DNA of 64,000 bases from Orobanche coerulescens (lineage: Eukaryota; Streptophyta; Magnoliopsida; Lamiales; Orobanchaceae): contig CM065810.1 in assembly GCA_033398695.1 (NCBI GenBank), positions 140,583,215 to 140,647,214 of the forward strand, in the 5' to 3' direction. Below the pieces are notes generated by a model that was not told the DNA's origin, searched no databases, and was given only the letters and a program-made list of their open reading frames with translations. Positions 22,469 through 34,585 of this stretch are shown here, one piece after another; within the stretch, counting starts at the first letter, position 1, and every line of letters starts with the position of its first letter. The translations under genes were made by a program, and so were the position numbers.

Positions 22469-23742
22469 GAGGACTGGAGGGGAGTACTTGACCTTTTACT
22501 TTAATTGCATATTATATTTTGTCCATTGAGGTCAATGTACGTCCTAAGTTTGAGGGGGGTCTATTTCTGTTGCTACATTTACTGCTGTACTTATTTCGTT
22601 GCACTTTTTGTTATTTCTAGTTATCTTTTTGTCGATAGCCTTGCTTGTCATGAATTTTACTCTTATTCGTGAATTTGTCGTGCTTCTATTTGTGTAATAC
22701 TGATGTTACGACACTGTTTTTCTCTCTGAAGAAACGGTCAAGTTTTAGTCGAGTTGTAGTCAGTAATTTCTGTTTCTGCTAAGTCCTCATTTAGGTCCGA
22801 ATTTTTTTTCGTTTTTTGTAGAGACCTTAGCGGATAAGAGAGGATACATACGTGTTTTAAAATCACTGTCGATACGTTTGGTTATATTTTTCGGTTAGCT
22901 AGTCGTCTAGTAACATAAGTCGTGTTGGCACTTGAGTTTAGAGTTGGACAGCTTTTTCCCAAAAGTCGAGATAATATTTGTTCTATGAAGGGAAGTCTAG
23001 TAACCGGGGGTATTCACGTGACCCGTTGTTTACTCTCGCGTAAAAAGACGACCCTGATTAGACTAGTGATTTAGAAATTTCGCATATGCCAATGATAGGG
23101 AGCCTAGTAACCGGGAGTATTCGCGTGACCCGTTGTTTACTCTCGCGTAAAACAGCGACCTTGATTCGGACATGCGAAAATAGCTATTAGAGTTGTGCCT
23201 CCGCTGTGGAGGGGAACTTAGTAACTAGAAGCATCCATGTGCTCCATGAGTGTCTTTTACGTCAAACGGTTTCCCGATACATGAGAATGGAAGTTCCACC
23301 CTAGGATTATCCCGATGAAACATCCCGAGATCCAAACCTAGTGGTCAACTCGAATCAATTTCTTGAGCATATATATAAGGGAATACTGTCTGAGGGTTAT
23401 TTTTGATGAAACTCATGAAAATTTTGCCATTAGACTGTGGAACGGGGCGAACTAGCTTGTTTGTTTTAACCTTTCATATTGACGGTCGATTTGATTCACG
23501 TTTGTTAATCTTTGAGCTGTATTTTCTTCATGAACGAGTGATTAGGACTGAACTTGGTTACTTTGTGGAATCAGTGTTCTGAGTGTAGCTCGCTATTACG
23601 ATACTCGTATTATTCAGAGAGAATTTCAGGATAGTATTGATTAGGTTGAGCACTATGAGTTGCACGATTATTCACGACATTCTTTTGTTGAAATTAATTC
23701 TTTTTGCTTGAGGACAAGCAAAGGCTCAAGTTTGGGGCTATT
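22469..23742 (+). other. 3' noncoding region of element E
   Basis: No gene. Contains three diverged tandem units (22985-23285) and ends in a polypurine tract (about 23720-23742, AAGTTTGGGGCT) before the 3' LTR. The phrase GAGGACAAGCAAAGGCTCAA just upstream is typical of Athila/Tat 3' ends. Confidence 0.7.
22985..23285 (+). repeat. Three tandem ~110-bp units in E 3' region
   Basis: Each unit starts with GGGA-GTCTAGTAACCGGG-like sequence and continues through a TTTACTCTCGCGTAAA-like stem (units near 22988, 23097 and 23211). The first two are close; the third is diverged. Confidence 0.65.
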
Positions 23743-25047
23743 TGTTAGGCGTATTTTTATACGCTTATTTATCATTATTTTGTATTATTTTGGCAAGTAA
23801 ATTTGCATAAATGAGCTTTTAATGCCTTAATCTTGTATGTTTGTCAGGAGATTGGAGTCCGGAAGCTGAAACGAGGCGAAACGGGCGAAAACGGCGAATT
23901 TTGGCCGTGGGCCGCGGCACACGCAGAGGACCAGCGGGCACCAGAGTAGACTGTACTCTGAGCCGCGGCACAGACACAGTGAGCCGCGGCCCAGAAGAAA
24001 CACCCAGCGCCCAGGTTTTAAATTACACGCTATGTGCCGCGGCACGGATTAAGTGAGCCGCGGCACACAAGGCGGTTTTGGTGTGCTCCGCGCGGATTTG
24101 GGCCGTTTTGAAGCCAGTTCTCGACCTACTCACACGGACGCGATTTGGAGACTGTTTAGAGCTATAAATAAGGTTTTAAGACCCTAATTAATCATATTGG
24201 TGGCTTGGGAAAAGGAGGATCACAGAAGATTATCACAGACGAGAGAAGCGGAAGAGATCAAGGGCAGAGGGCGGAAGCCAGAAGAACGGAGGAATCCGAG
24301 CTCTTCATCTACGTTTGATTTTCATGCTTTTATTTATTAATTCTGTATTTTCATTATTTAGCATGTCAGGCTAAAACCCTTAATCTAGGATTTTGATGAA
24401 ACCTATGTTTTGACGGATTTGCTTGAGATTATCTATTTAATTCCCTTTTTGTTGAGTTTTCCAAATCGTGTTTAATGCTTTCAATTATCTGGCCAATAGT
24501 TGTATTGTTTTTAATCATTCAATTCGAATCGGGAGAGGAGAGTTGGTGAGGAACTATTTGTGAGGACCGTTTTATCTTGTGAGATAGGAATATACTCATA
24601 GGAACTACGTGGCCTTTTGGAGATTTTATGCTTTTTTCCTATTGACGAATTAATTCACCTAGGGATAGAGTGCGTTATTCGCCTTTAGAAAAATCTATTG
24701 ACCTCGGGAGAGGCGGTAGAGTATATTAGAAATCTTCGCCTTCAATAAATTGGGAAAATCATTAACTTCAGATAATCGAGAGTAAATTCGGATAAACCGA
24801 GGTGGATTCAGAATCCTAGACTTATTCATCATTTGATTCTCTTTCTTCAAGCGATCGTTTTTACTGTTTAGTCTTTTATTAATTTTCTTTAGTAATTAAT
24901 TGCTACCCAAAGTTCGATTGTTCAAATAAAACTGGAATACACAAAAATCGGTAGTTAGTGATTCAGTCCTCGTGGGAACGATACTCACTCATCACTTTAT
25001 TACTTGTATATGATAACGTGCACTTGCGTTCAAGAAAAATCGCAACA
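23743..25047 (+). repeat. 3' LTR of element E
   Basis: TGTTAGGCGTATTTT...AAAAATCGCAACA, 1305 bases against 1301. Followed by GGCTA. Confidence 0.92.
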
Positions 25048-25052
25048 GGCTA

Positions 25053-25569
25053 CTATCTCTGACTGTTAGCGTGCGCTAATACTTCTTCCTTTTAGCGTGC
25101 GCTAATCTTGCATCATTGCATGCATCATATATCCGTTTATACTTTTTGACTTGCACTAAATTCTCCCCAACGGATTGATTGACTTGATTCAAACTTGATA
25201 TTTAGCGTGCGCTAAATATCACTTGTTTCGTGCGCTGAGCTGACTTCACTGCATACATCATTATGTGTTTGAATCTCTTCACAACTGTAATATGGTCTCA
25301 ATAGCATGCGTTATATTACAGTGTATAGCGTGCGCTATCCTCATCAGGTGACTTCACCTCAGGTTACTTCGAACTCGTCTGATCTGCAGATAACTCCCGT
25401 TAGCGTGCGCTAACCTTCTGCTCTTGCATGCGCTAAGCATGTATTTTGATCAGCTTTTTGCGTCTTCGTCTGCTTCATTATTTTGCTTCGCCTCGATGTT
25501 GTTTTGCTTTGTTTAGCAACTTAATCATCAAAACACTATTTATTAATATGTGGAATAAATATTCCAACA
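25053..25569 (-). repeat. 3' LTR of element D, part 2
   Basis: Continues from 15945. Contains several TTAGCGTGCGCTAA words and ends AATAAATATTCCAACA. Confidence 0.85.
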
Positions 25570-25913
25570 ATCTCCCCCTTTTTGATGATTACAAAACAAC
25601 CCTTGAATTGGATAAAACCTGGAAAATAAAAATATATATATATATATATATGGACGTTTCAAAGTTTTCGGCTTTGAACGTTTCGTTAGTTTCTCCAATC
25701 CTTTTTCTTTTTTCTTGTCATTTTCGACTTCTTCGTTTTTAATTTTTCAACTCCTTTGTTTCTCCCCCTTTTTGTATGCTTTCTTCTCCTTTTCGACTTC
25801 TTCGATTTTTATTATTTTCTCCGCCTTTTTACTTTTTATTTTGCTCGTCATATCTTTCATGACGCTTTTATCCGATTCAAGGGTTGTTTTGTTTTCATTA
25901 AAAAGGGGGAGAT
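25570..25913. other. Spacer s1 of element D
   Basis: Noncoding. Starts ATCTCCCCCTTTTT and ends AAAAAGGGGGAGAT: the polypurine tract sequence occurs at both ends in opposite orientation. A short TA run lies near 25627-25650. Reverse complement of 27098-27444. Confidence 0.75.
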
Positions 25914-27097
25914 TGTTGGAATATTTATTCCACATATTAATAAATAGTGTTTTGCTGATTAAGTTGCTAAACAAAGAATAACAACATCAAGGCAAAGCAA
26001 AACAACAAAGGAGACGAAGGCGCAAAAAGCTGATCGAAATACACGCTTAGCGCACGCAGGAGCAGAAGGTTAGCGCACGCTAACGGGAGTTATCTGCAGA
26101 TCAGATGAGTTCGAAGTAACCTGAAGTGAAGTCACCTGATGAAGATAGCGCACACTACACACTATAATATAACGCACGCTATCGAGCCCATGTTACCGTT
26201 CTGAAGATATTCAAATACAGAATGACGTATGCAGTGAAGTCAGCTTAGTGCACGCAACAAGTGATATTTAGCACACACTAAATATCAAGTTTGAATCAAG
26301 TCAATCAATCCATTGGGGAGAATCTGCTGCAAGTCAAAAAGTATAAACAGATATATGACGCATGCAATGATGCAAGATTAGCGCACGCTAAGGAAGAAGT
26401 ATTAGCGCACGCTAACAGTCAGAGACAGTAGCTACTGGACTAAAATTGGAAGATGCTAATGTACGTAACATGTAGTACATAATGTCCGATAAGACAATTA
26501 TACGCGATAGCGCACGCTAAGGAAGTCAGCCTAGCGCACACTAATATCAAGTGGCAGTAACGGCTAGTTTGTGGAAGAAGGCTATAAATACCAAATGATT
26601 TGGTATCAATCCACACAACAACATTGAGCAATTCATATACACTTGAGATATCATTGTAAACAATATAGTTGTTGCTCTTGAGCTTAAATTAGAGTGATTG
26701 AGTGTGATACACTAAATCATACACGAGTGAGAAAAAGAAAAGATACGATTGGATTCGGTGTTACTAGGATCAAGGATCCGGCATTGTTAGAATCGCAATC
26801 GCTATCTTAGTGAGTTTTATATAGTACCAATAGAAAGCTAGAGTGGTTGATTCCTTGTCCAATAGAAAAGGAAAATGGTTTTACTCGGACCGATAGAAGA
26901 CGAGCTTGTAACGGTAATCCCTCGACCGATAGAAGAGAGGTGCAGAGGTTTTGATCTTTAACCTATAGAAAAAGATACATCGACAGAGGACGTAGGCACG
27001 TTTGGCCGAATCTCTATAAATCCGTGTGTCATTTAATTTCCGCACTTTATATTTTCGCTTCCGCACAAACGGCGCAAATACCGATCTTGCTCCAACA
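25914..27097 (+). repeat. Complete inverted LTR inside element D
   Basis: Plus-strand TGTTGGAATATTTATT...CTTGCTCCAACA, 1184 bases: the reverse complement of the two flanking LTRs. Holds about ten TAGCGCACGCTA-type palindromes followed by a TATA box (GCTATAAATACC, about 26580), so this copy would fire on the plus strand, opposite to the outer LTRs. Confidence 0.85.
26040..26560. promoter_or_regulatory. TTAGCGCACGCTAA palindrome array (inverted LTR of D)
   Basis: Around ten copies or near-copies of TAGCGCACGCTA spread over 500 bases and ending about 20-60 bases before the TATA box. The same array occurs, inverted, in the outer LTRs (25070-25440, 28010-28500). Confidence 0.65.
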
Positions 27098-27357
27098 ATC
27101 TCCCATTTTTGATGATTACAAAACAACCCTTGAATTGGATAAAAGCGTCATGAAAGATATGATGAGAAAAATAAAAAGTAAAAAGGAGGAGAAAATAATA
27201 AAAATCGAAGAAGTCGAAAAGGATAAGAAAGCATACAAAAAGGGGGAGAAACGAAGGTGTTGAAAAATGAAAAACGAAGAAGTCGAAAATGACAAGAAAA
27301 AGAAAAAGGATTGGAGAAACTAACGAAATGATCAAAGCCGAAAACTCTGAGACGTCC

Positions 27358-27402
<45 letters not shown>

Positions 27403-27444
27403 TTTTACAGGTTTTATCCAATAAGGGTTGTTTTGTATACCAAT
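27098..27444. other. Spacer s2 of element D
   Basis: Reverse complement of s1, with a TA microsatellite near 27357-27400. Its right end (minus strand ATTGGTATACAA, 27433-27444) follows the outer LTR end and keeps TGGTAT, the start of a tRNA-Met PBS. The rest of the PBS has decayed or never existed. Confidence 0.7.
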
Positions 27445-28626
27445 TGTTGGATCAAGATCGGTATTTGCGCCGTTTGTGCGGAAGCAAAAATATAAAGTGC
27501 GGAAATTAAATGACACACGGATTTATAGAGGTTTGGCCAAACGTACCTACGTCCTCTCTCGATTTATCTTTTTCTATAGGTTAAAGATCAAAACCTCTGC
27601 ACCTCTCTTCTATCGGTCGAGGGATTACCGTTACAAGCTCGTCTTCTATCGGTATGAGTAAAACCATTTTCCTTTTGTATTGGACAACGAATCAACCACT
27701 CTATCATTATATTGGTACTACATAAACCTCACTAAGATAGCGATTGCGATTCTAACAATGCTGGATCCTTGATCCTAATAACACCGAATCCAATCGTATC
27801 TTTTCTTTTTCTCACTCGTGTATGATTTAGTGTATCACACTCAATCACTCTAATTTAAGCTCAAGAACAACAACTATATTATTTACAATGATATCTCAAG
27901 TGTATACGAATTGCTCAATATTGTTGTGTGGATTGATACCAACTCATTTGGTATTTATAGCCTTCTTCCACAAACTAGCCGTTACTGCCGGTTGATTAGT
28001 GTGCACTAGGCTGACTTCCTTAGCGTGCGCTATCGCGTATAATTGCTTTATCGTATGTTATGTACTGCATGTTACGTACGTTAGCATCTTCCAGTTTTAG
28101 TCCAGTGGCTACTGTCTCTGACTGTTAACGTGCGCTAATACTTATTCCTTAGCATGCGCTAATCTTGCATCATTGCATGCATCATATATCCGTTTATACT
28201 TTTTGACTTGCAGCAGATTCTCCCCAACGGATTGATTGACTTGATTCAAACTTGATATTTAGCGTGCACTAAATATCACTTGTTGCGTGCGCTAAGCTGA
28301 CTTCACTGCATACATCATTATGTGTTTGAATCTCTTCACAATGGTAATATAGGCTCGATAGCGTGTGATATATTATAGTGTGTAGCGTGCGCTATCCTCA
28401 TCAAGTGACTTTACTTCAGGTTACTTCGAACTCGTATGATCTGCAGATAACTCCCATTAGCATGCGCTAACCTTCTGCTCTTGCATGCGCTAAGCATGTA
28501 TTTTGATCAGCTTTTTGCGTCTTCGTCTGCTTCATTGTTTTGCTTCGCCTCGATGTTGTTCTTATTTGTTTAGCAACTTAATCATCAAAACACTATTTAT
28601 TAATATGTAGAATAAATATTCCAACA
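27445..28626 (-). repeat. 5' LTR of element D
   Basis: Plus-strand TGTTGGATCAAGATC...AATATTCCAACA, 1182 bases, same orientation as the left LTR. Minus-strand TATA at about 27950-27961. Confidence 0.85.
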
Positions 28627-28631
28627 CAGTC
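28627..28631. repeat. Target-site duplication, right of element D
   Basis: CAGTC against TAGTC at 15273-15277. Confidence 0.7.
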
Positions 28632-29821
28632 AAGTGATCAGACGGAGCCCAAGTCATGTGAAGTTTGATCATCAAAGATCAGTCAAGTTGATCAGGTCAG
28701 AAGACTTCAGACAAGTCGTCAGATCAGAGAAGTCTCGGCAGGACATCAGAGAAGTCATCGTCAGAGAAGTCCGACGACAGAGAAGTTTGACTGCAGATCA
28801 GACAGATTGACTTCAGATAAGTCATCAGCCAAGTAAACCTGTCCACGTCAGCATGCGTTGAAAAGTCAATAATTACGGAGGGTCACATGCGGGTGATAAG
28901 GGACAGATTGGAGAGATTCCCAGAAGGATATGAATTAAATAATTCATCCAGACCCGCCTATGAAGACTTTAGACATATTAAAATCAAAAGATTCGGCGCT
29001 TCCCCATGGAAGTCTTCACAACGGTCGGAAATAGATTAAAATAAGGGTATCCAGCCTTGCAACGTTCAAAAAGAAAAACAAAGAAGTCTACTTCTCCAAC
29101 GGACGGATTTGTTACAGATTTGCAACGGCTATGAAGAAAAGCTCTAAAGATTGACAAGCTATAAATATCTGAAGATTTGAAAGAGCAAAGTACGATGCGA
29201 ACTATGCTCTCAAGCAAACAAAGCAATCAAGCGATCAAAAATCTATAACATCGTGAAGAGCAGCATTCACAGTTCATATACGAAGGAAAGTTCTTAGTTG
29301 GAGAAGACAAAACACTCTTGTCTCAAAACCTGAGTACGGGTTACTTCACTGGTTGAAGTTGCACGACTGATAGACATCTAAGGATTTGTAGATCGAGTGG
29401 TGCTAGGCAGTCAGAAATGAGTTAAAATGACAAGATTTCCACTGGTTGGAAGTTGTTGTAGGTAAGTTGTAGAATCACTGTAATATTTATCACTAGTTGA
29501 AAATTATAGTGGATTCATCTCCAAGTGGTTTGGAGAAAAGTGGATTAGTAGAGGATTACCCCACCTTTGAGACCACTATATATTGCCTGCGTATTTTATT
29601 GTGTTAGCATCATACTTAACTGATGCATTCATACTTAGTGTTTCATTGTTTATATTTCTGTATTCGTCATCAACTGACTTCCACACTTATACTGTCTACA
29701 GACAACTCTAAGTCATCTGTACCATCAGCTGAGAAACTCCTTAATTCCTACTTGGAAAAAGAGTTTCAATAAGTCTATTCACCCCCCCTCTAGACTTATT
29801 TCTGACGACTTGTGACCTACA
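28632..29821 (+). repeat. 5' LTR of element C, part 2
   Basis: Resumes the SIRE-like LTR after D, with the TATA box at about 29158, and ends GTGACCTACA. Confidence 0.88.
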
Positions 29822-29823
29822 AG

Positions 29824-29840
29824 TGGTATCGGAGCGGTTG
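29824..29840 (+). promoter_or_regulatory. Primer binding site of element C
   Basis: TGGTATCGGAGCGGTTG two bases after the LTR; a variant of the tRNA-Met complement TGGTATCAGAGC. Confidence 0.7.
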
Positions 29841-29892
29841 GTTCATTCATTTCCAGAACCAGATCCACATATTGTACATATATTTTTTTAGA

Positions 29893-31037
29893 ATGGAACA
29901 CATGCACTCTAGACTACCCGTGTTTTTAGTTGACGAGTATGTTCTTTGGAAGATAAGGATGCAGGCACACTTATCTTCTATCTATGACGACATGTGGTGC
30001 ATCATAGAAGACGGTCCTTTCATCTTTAAGAAGGACAACACACCTGAGGAGATTGCAGCCGGGAAGCCAGAGAAGATCACCAAGAAGAGAACGGAGCTGA
30101 CCATTGAAGAGAGGAAGCTGGCCAATCTTGACAACCGGGCCAGAGATATGCTGTACCAAACTCTTGACAAATAAACAATGGTCAAGATCAAGAATTGCCA
30201 AAATGCCAAAGAAATTTGGGAACCCTTGCCGTGATGTGTGAAGGTACAGAGCTGATACAAGAAAACAAGTTGTCAATCGCTACCTAGAAGTTTGACAACT
30301 TCAAGATGAAGACCGGAGAATCAATAGACCAGGTGGACACAAGGTTCACAGAGATCATCTACGAAATAAACTCCCTTGGAAAAACTTATGGCAACAGGGA
30401 GATGGCCTTAAAGGTCTTAAGATCACTTAGCCCCGAATGGAGCATGAAGGCGGTGGCCATGAGGGAATCCAAAGACCTCAATAAAATAAAGATTCAAGAA
30501 CTATTCTCTGACCTGAAGGCTTATGAATTCGAACTCCCAAGTTCATCATCAAACGAGCCTGCAGAGAAGGGAATAACATTTGCATCCGAGTCCCCCGCCA
30601 AGAACCTGTCTGATGTCAAACCTCCAAATCCACTCAATTTCGAGGAAGAGATGGTGTTTATAATGCAAAGATACGGCAATTTCGGAAAGAATTACTCCAA
30701 ATATAAGAAGAATTATAAGGAGAATCCAAGGAGAAATCAAAAAGCCGGAAGCTGGAAGGTGGAATGCTATAACTGTCATAAGACAAGACACATTCAAATC
30801 GACTGCCCTGATATTAAGAAGGACGAGAGCAAGAAGGAGGTGAGCAGAAAAGAAGACCGAAGGAAAGCCCTCATTGGAGAAGACCAAGAGAAAGTGGAAT
30901 CAAGCAGCGGATTCTTCTCTGATGATGATGAGGAATATAACTGTCTCATGGCCAACCTAGCTGCTGAAGAGGTAACATCAAAACCCTCTAATTCAAATAA
31001 TAGTTCAGGCATGTCACAAGACCCAGCTGCAAAATGA
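29893..31037 (+). pseudogene. Copia gag of element C
   Basis: Starts MEHMHSRLPVFLVDEYVLWK. A nonsense change (TAA at 30172-30174, Ser codon in B) and a small deletion near 30220 break the N-terminal half. From 30306 the frame is open through AMRESKDLNKIKIQELFSDL to a zinc knuckle CYNCHKTRHIQIDC (near 30768) in which the usual glycines are replaced. It ends with Lys/Glu-rich and Ser-rich tails and a stop at 31035. The gag would package RNA in virus-like particles in an intact relative. Confidence 0.85.
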
Positions 31038-31945
31038 GAATAGGCAGCTGAAAAATGATTTTGAAAAACTCAGCCTAGAGTTGAATAAAACCAAATTTGA
31101 TATTGAAAAACAGGCTGCAGACAACTTTAAAAACCAGGCTGATATCACTATAGTTCAGATAAAACGATTAACTATTTTGAATAATGAAAAATCAGCTGCG
31201 CTTTCTCATGTCAAAGCTGAGTTTACTAAACTGACTCAGCTAAGTAAAACTCAGGCGAAGGAAATAACCTCCCTGAAGGCGTCTCTAACCTTGGACGAAT
31301 TGTGTATGAACAAAAGGCCACTATATTCCAGATCAGGCCTTGGATATGACCCCAACACTCCCTCTAGTTCTAAAACTACTTTCATAAAGGGAGAAACACT
31401 TGTCCCGTTTGCTGAGCCTAATTACAAACCAGTGTTTCAAAATAGGCAGCAGCCAAGTCACAAGTCTAGGCTGCAGCCAAGGTATACAAGGCAGCCACCT
31501 AGATATAAGACTAGGCAATGGCCAAGGCAGAAGCAGCAGCCCAGACAACAAGCCCATTATTATCAAAGACTCCCCAAAAACAGATTTCAAAATGGGAGGG
31601 GCAAATGAAAACCTCAAGGTTATCCAAGTTTTCAAAATGAACAGATGTGGAGACCCCAAAGATTTTATAAATGGTCTCAGCTAAGATTTAGAAATGGCTT
31701 ACATCAATTTTATGAGGCATATCCAATACACAATCCTAACAGAGGATACAAGCCCATACAACACACACCATTTAGGGGTAATAACAACAACTTTCACAAT
31801 CCCAGGAGAAATCAGTTCTCCAGGAAACCAACTAACCCCCAAGGACCCACACAGATTTGGGTACCTAAATCTCTGCTTGTCTGATTGCAGAAAAGGTGGA
31901 AGGACTACTACCACATCTCCACAAATTCAAATATTGGAGGTGAAG
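31038..31945 (+). pseudogene. Gag-pol linker of element C
   Basis: Decayed frames: a coiled-coil-like Lys/Leu-rich part (31081-31300), then Gln/Arg/Pro-rich sequence (31430-31880). Frames switch several times. This long linker between knuckle and protease fits SIRE-type elements. Confidence 0.6.
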
Positions 31946-33220
31946 AATCGTTTGTAGATTCTGGATGCTCAAGGCACAACCGGGAACAAGAAGGTGCTGT
32001 CAAATTATATCAAAGAAAGAGGTCCAGACGTAACCTTTGGAGATAGATCTAGAGGTCAGACTAAAGGCTTTGGAGAGCTGCATAGAGGAAACATCACTAT
32101 ATCAAAAGTTCATTATGTCAAAGGGCTCAAATACAACCTTTTGAGCATAAGCCAATTTTGTGATGAGAAGAATCTAGTAGTCTTCACTATTTGGAAATGT
32201 ATGGTGATAGATATTATATCTGGAGAAGTGAAGCTACAAGGATTCATAGGGAGAGATGTCTATATGATAGATTGGAAAACGGGAACTCCCAACACCTGCT
32301 TTCTATCCAAGACAATAGCAGAAAATGGATGGCTGTGGCACAAGAGACTATGTCACTTAAACTTCAAAGCCATCAACAAGATTAGTTCTCAGAAGCTGGC
32401 CAGAGGACTTCCAGAAGAAGTTTTCAGAAAGGAAGCTCTCTGTGATGCATGTCAGAAAGGGAAGCAGACCAGAGCATCATTCAAGCCAGTCCAACCTATC
32501 ACTCTCACAACAAGGATCTTAGCTCTACTTCACATAAATCTATTTGGTCCTATCAAGCCAAGGACACTAAGTGGCAGAAAACATGATCTAGTAGTAGATG
32601 ACTACTCAAGGTACATATGGATTGTCTTTCTATATAATAAGAGTGAAACCTTGACAAAGCTGCTTGAGCTGCTGAGAAGGATCCAGAATGATAAATCTCT
32701 CTCAATCATCAAGATCATATCAAATAGAGCAGGAGAATTTATCAACAGAGCAATCACTGAGTACAGTGATCAGAATAGGATCCAGCACAAGTTCTCTGCA
32801 GCCAAGAATCCACAGCAGAATGGTGTTGCCGAAAGAAGAAACAGAACCTTGAAGGAAGCAGCCAGGTTCATGATTGCAGAAGCAGACCTGCCCAAGAGGT
32901 TCTGGGCTGAAGCTGTCAACACAGCATGTCACACTCATAAAAGGAGTATGATTGCAGGGAGACATGGCAAAACTCCCTATGAGGTTTGGAATAGCAGAAC
33001 ACCAACTGTTGCATATTTTTATATTTTTGGTTGTAAGTGTTTCATCCACAACAATGGTGAAACCCAACTAAATGCTTTTGATGCTAAAACTGATGATGGT
33101 CTATTTATGGGATATTCACAAGGAAGCAAGGCATATAGAGGTTTTAACAAAAGAACATTAGTTGTGGAGAAAACACCTCATGTGGTATTTGATGAATCTA
33201 CTGCCGAGTACGGGAAATAG
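31946..33220 (+). pseudogene. Protease-integrase of element C
   Basis: The protease motif FVDSGCSRH is at about 31950, followed by an indel. From 31994 one open frame of 408 codons covers the end of protease (HYVKGLKYNLLSISQFCDE), the GAG-pre-integrase zinc region (WLWHKRLCHLNFKAI, CDACQKGKQ) and the integrase core. The first catalytic Asp is replaced (LHINLFGP instead of the usual D before LFG) and the second motif reads SNRAGEF instead of SD-type. NGVAERRNRT with the glutamate is kept. Integrase would therefore be inactive even without the frame breaks. Confidence 0.85.
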
Positions 33221-34585
33221 GTGGAATAAATTGAGAATAAACTCAAATCTGCAACCCTAGAAGAAGTCATCATCCATGATATAGGAATGATGGACTCACC
33301 TGCAGACCAGCCTGAAAACCCAACTGCATATCAGATAGGACCTCAACACCTACCTGATCCAGTTGCTACTGATGAAGACCCATCTGTAGCTGATAAAGAT
33401 GCATCTGCAGATTAGATAGGATGCCCACTTGCAGATGAAAAAACCATAGCTGATCCAGTTGCAGAACAAGGAAGTCAGAACCAAGCTGAAAGAGAAGAAG
33501 TCCACCAGAGCAACTCTACAGGGGGAACAAACCCTGAAGACGAAGAAGAAATCCCCAAATGGCTTAGAGAACACCCTATTCAGCAAATCATTGGAAACCT
33601 AACTGATGGAGTCAAGACCAGACAGTACACTCTACCAGTAGGAATGGCAATGTTTTCATGCTTTATGTCTCAAATAGAACCCAAGACTACAAAACAAGCC
33701 TTGGAAGACTACTCATGGATCAATGCAATGTAAGAAGAGCTTAACCAGATCGAAAGGAACAATGTTTGGGAACTAACAGACAGACCAGATCACAAGAAGG
33801 TTATTGGCACCAAATGGGTGTACAAGAACAAATGCGATGAAGATGGAGCTGTTGTTAGGAATAAAGCCAGACTTGTTGCTAAAGGCTATGCACAATGTGA
33901 AGGAATAGATTTTGATGAAACTTATACACCTGTTGCAAGATTAGAATCCATCAGACTATTCCTTGCATATGCTGTATTCAAGGATCTTGAAGTCTACCAA
34001 ATGGATGTGAAGAGTGCCTTTCTAAATGGAATTCTAGAAGAAGAAGTCTATGTGGACCAACCCCATGGATTTGTCAAAGGAGACAAAGTCTACAAGCTTC
34101 TAAAAGCTCTATATGGACTTAAGCAGGCACCAAGAGCATGGTATGAAACCTTATATGTGTTTCTAGAGAAAAATGGTTTCAGCAAAGGAAAAGTAGACAA
34201 GACTCTATTCAGAGTGGAGTATGAAGGCCACATATTATTAGTGCAAATATATGTGGATGATATCATATTTGGCTCAACCAATCCAGAGCTGTGTGAGAAA
34301 TTCTCAAATCTCATGCGAGGAGAATTTGAGATGAGCATGATGGGAAAGGTGAATTTCTTTGATTGCAAGTGAAAAAGATGAGTAATAGAATTTTCATCAA
34401 TCAAGCCAAATATACAAGAGATTTAATCAAGAGATTTGGAATGGAATCAGCCAAACCAGCAAGAATCCCTATGAGCACAAGCACTCATCTAGATGCAGAT
34501 GAAGGAGGCATATCAGTGGATTCAACCCACTACAGAGGACTTATTGGATCACTTCTTTATCTGACTGCAAGCAGACCAGACATAT
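33221..34585 (+). pseudogene. Reverse transcriptase of element C
   Basis: Stops at about 33220, 33413 and 33730 interrupt the linker and N-terminus. The RT core is intact at 33818-34372: [45 protein letters not shown] and the catalytic [11 protein letters not shown] frameshift near 34365 precedes the connection domain (NRIFINQAKYTRDLIKRFGM, YRGLIGSLLYLTASRPDI), which is cut at 34585 by H. Confidence 0.88.
34581..34585. repeat. Target-site duplication, left of solo LTR H
   Basis: CATAT, repeated at 38275-38279. Removal restores the conserved SRPDI-SYAVG junction. Confidence 0.88.

Larger units (their letters stand above)
15946..25047 (+). mobile_element. Element E: Athila/Tat-like Gypsy without RT and integrase
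   Basis: Two LTRs of about 1.3 kb (15946-17246, 23743-25047), perfect TSD GGCTA, PBS at 17253 and a polypurine tract before the 3' LTR. It encodes a gag-protease (17399-19976) and a separate second ORF (21129-22468). RT, RNase H and integrase are missing: the sequence passes from the protease tail to GCGCTTCTCGGGAGGTAACC (20023), a motif I associate with the sequence following pol in Athila-type elements. The two LTRs are near-identical outside one hypervariable palindrome block, so the insertion looks recent. It is the innermost layer of the A-C-D-E nest. Confidence 0.88.
15278..28626 (-). mobile_element. Element D: coding-free LTR element with an inverted LTR in its interior
   Basis: Structure on the plus strand: LTR (15278-15945 plus 25053-25569), spacer s1 (25570-25913), a complete LTR in the opposite orientation (25914-27097), spacer s2 (27098-27444), LTR (27445-28626). 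Spacer s2 is the reverse complement of s1 apart from scattered changes. The outer LTRs share one orientation and the whole unit is flanked by a 5-bp TSD, so it seems to have inserted as one piece. TATA boxes and the PBS-like end show that transcription runs on the minus strand. No protein is encoded; spacers are A/G-rich. Element E is inserted in the left (3') LTR. It is a non-autonomous element of TRIM/LARD kind with a long hairpin-forming interior. Confidence 0.8.

Noticed and set aside
25446..27375. Overlapping small frames with Ile/Phe or Lys/Glu content
   Set aside because: They lie in the inverted spacers and LTRs of D, are low complexity, and appear on both strands because s1 and s2 are reverse complements.
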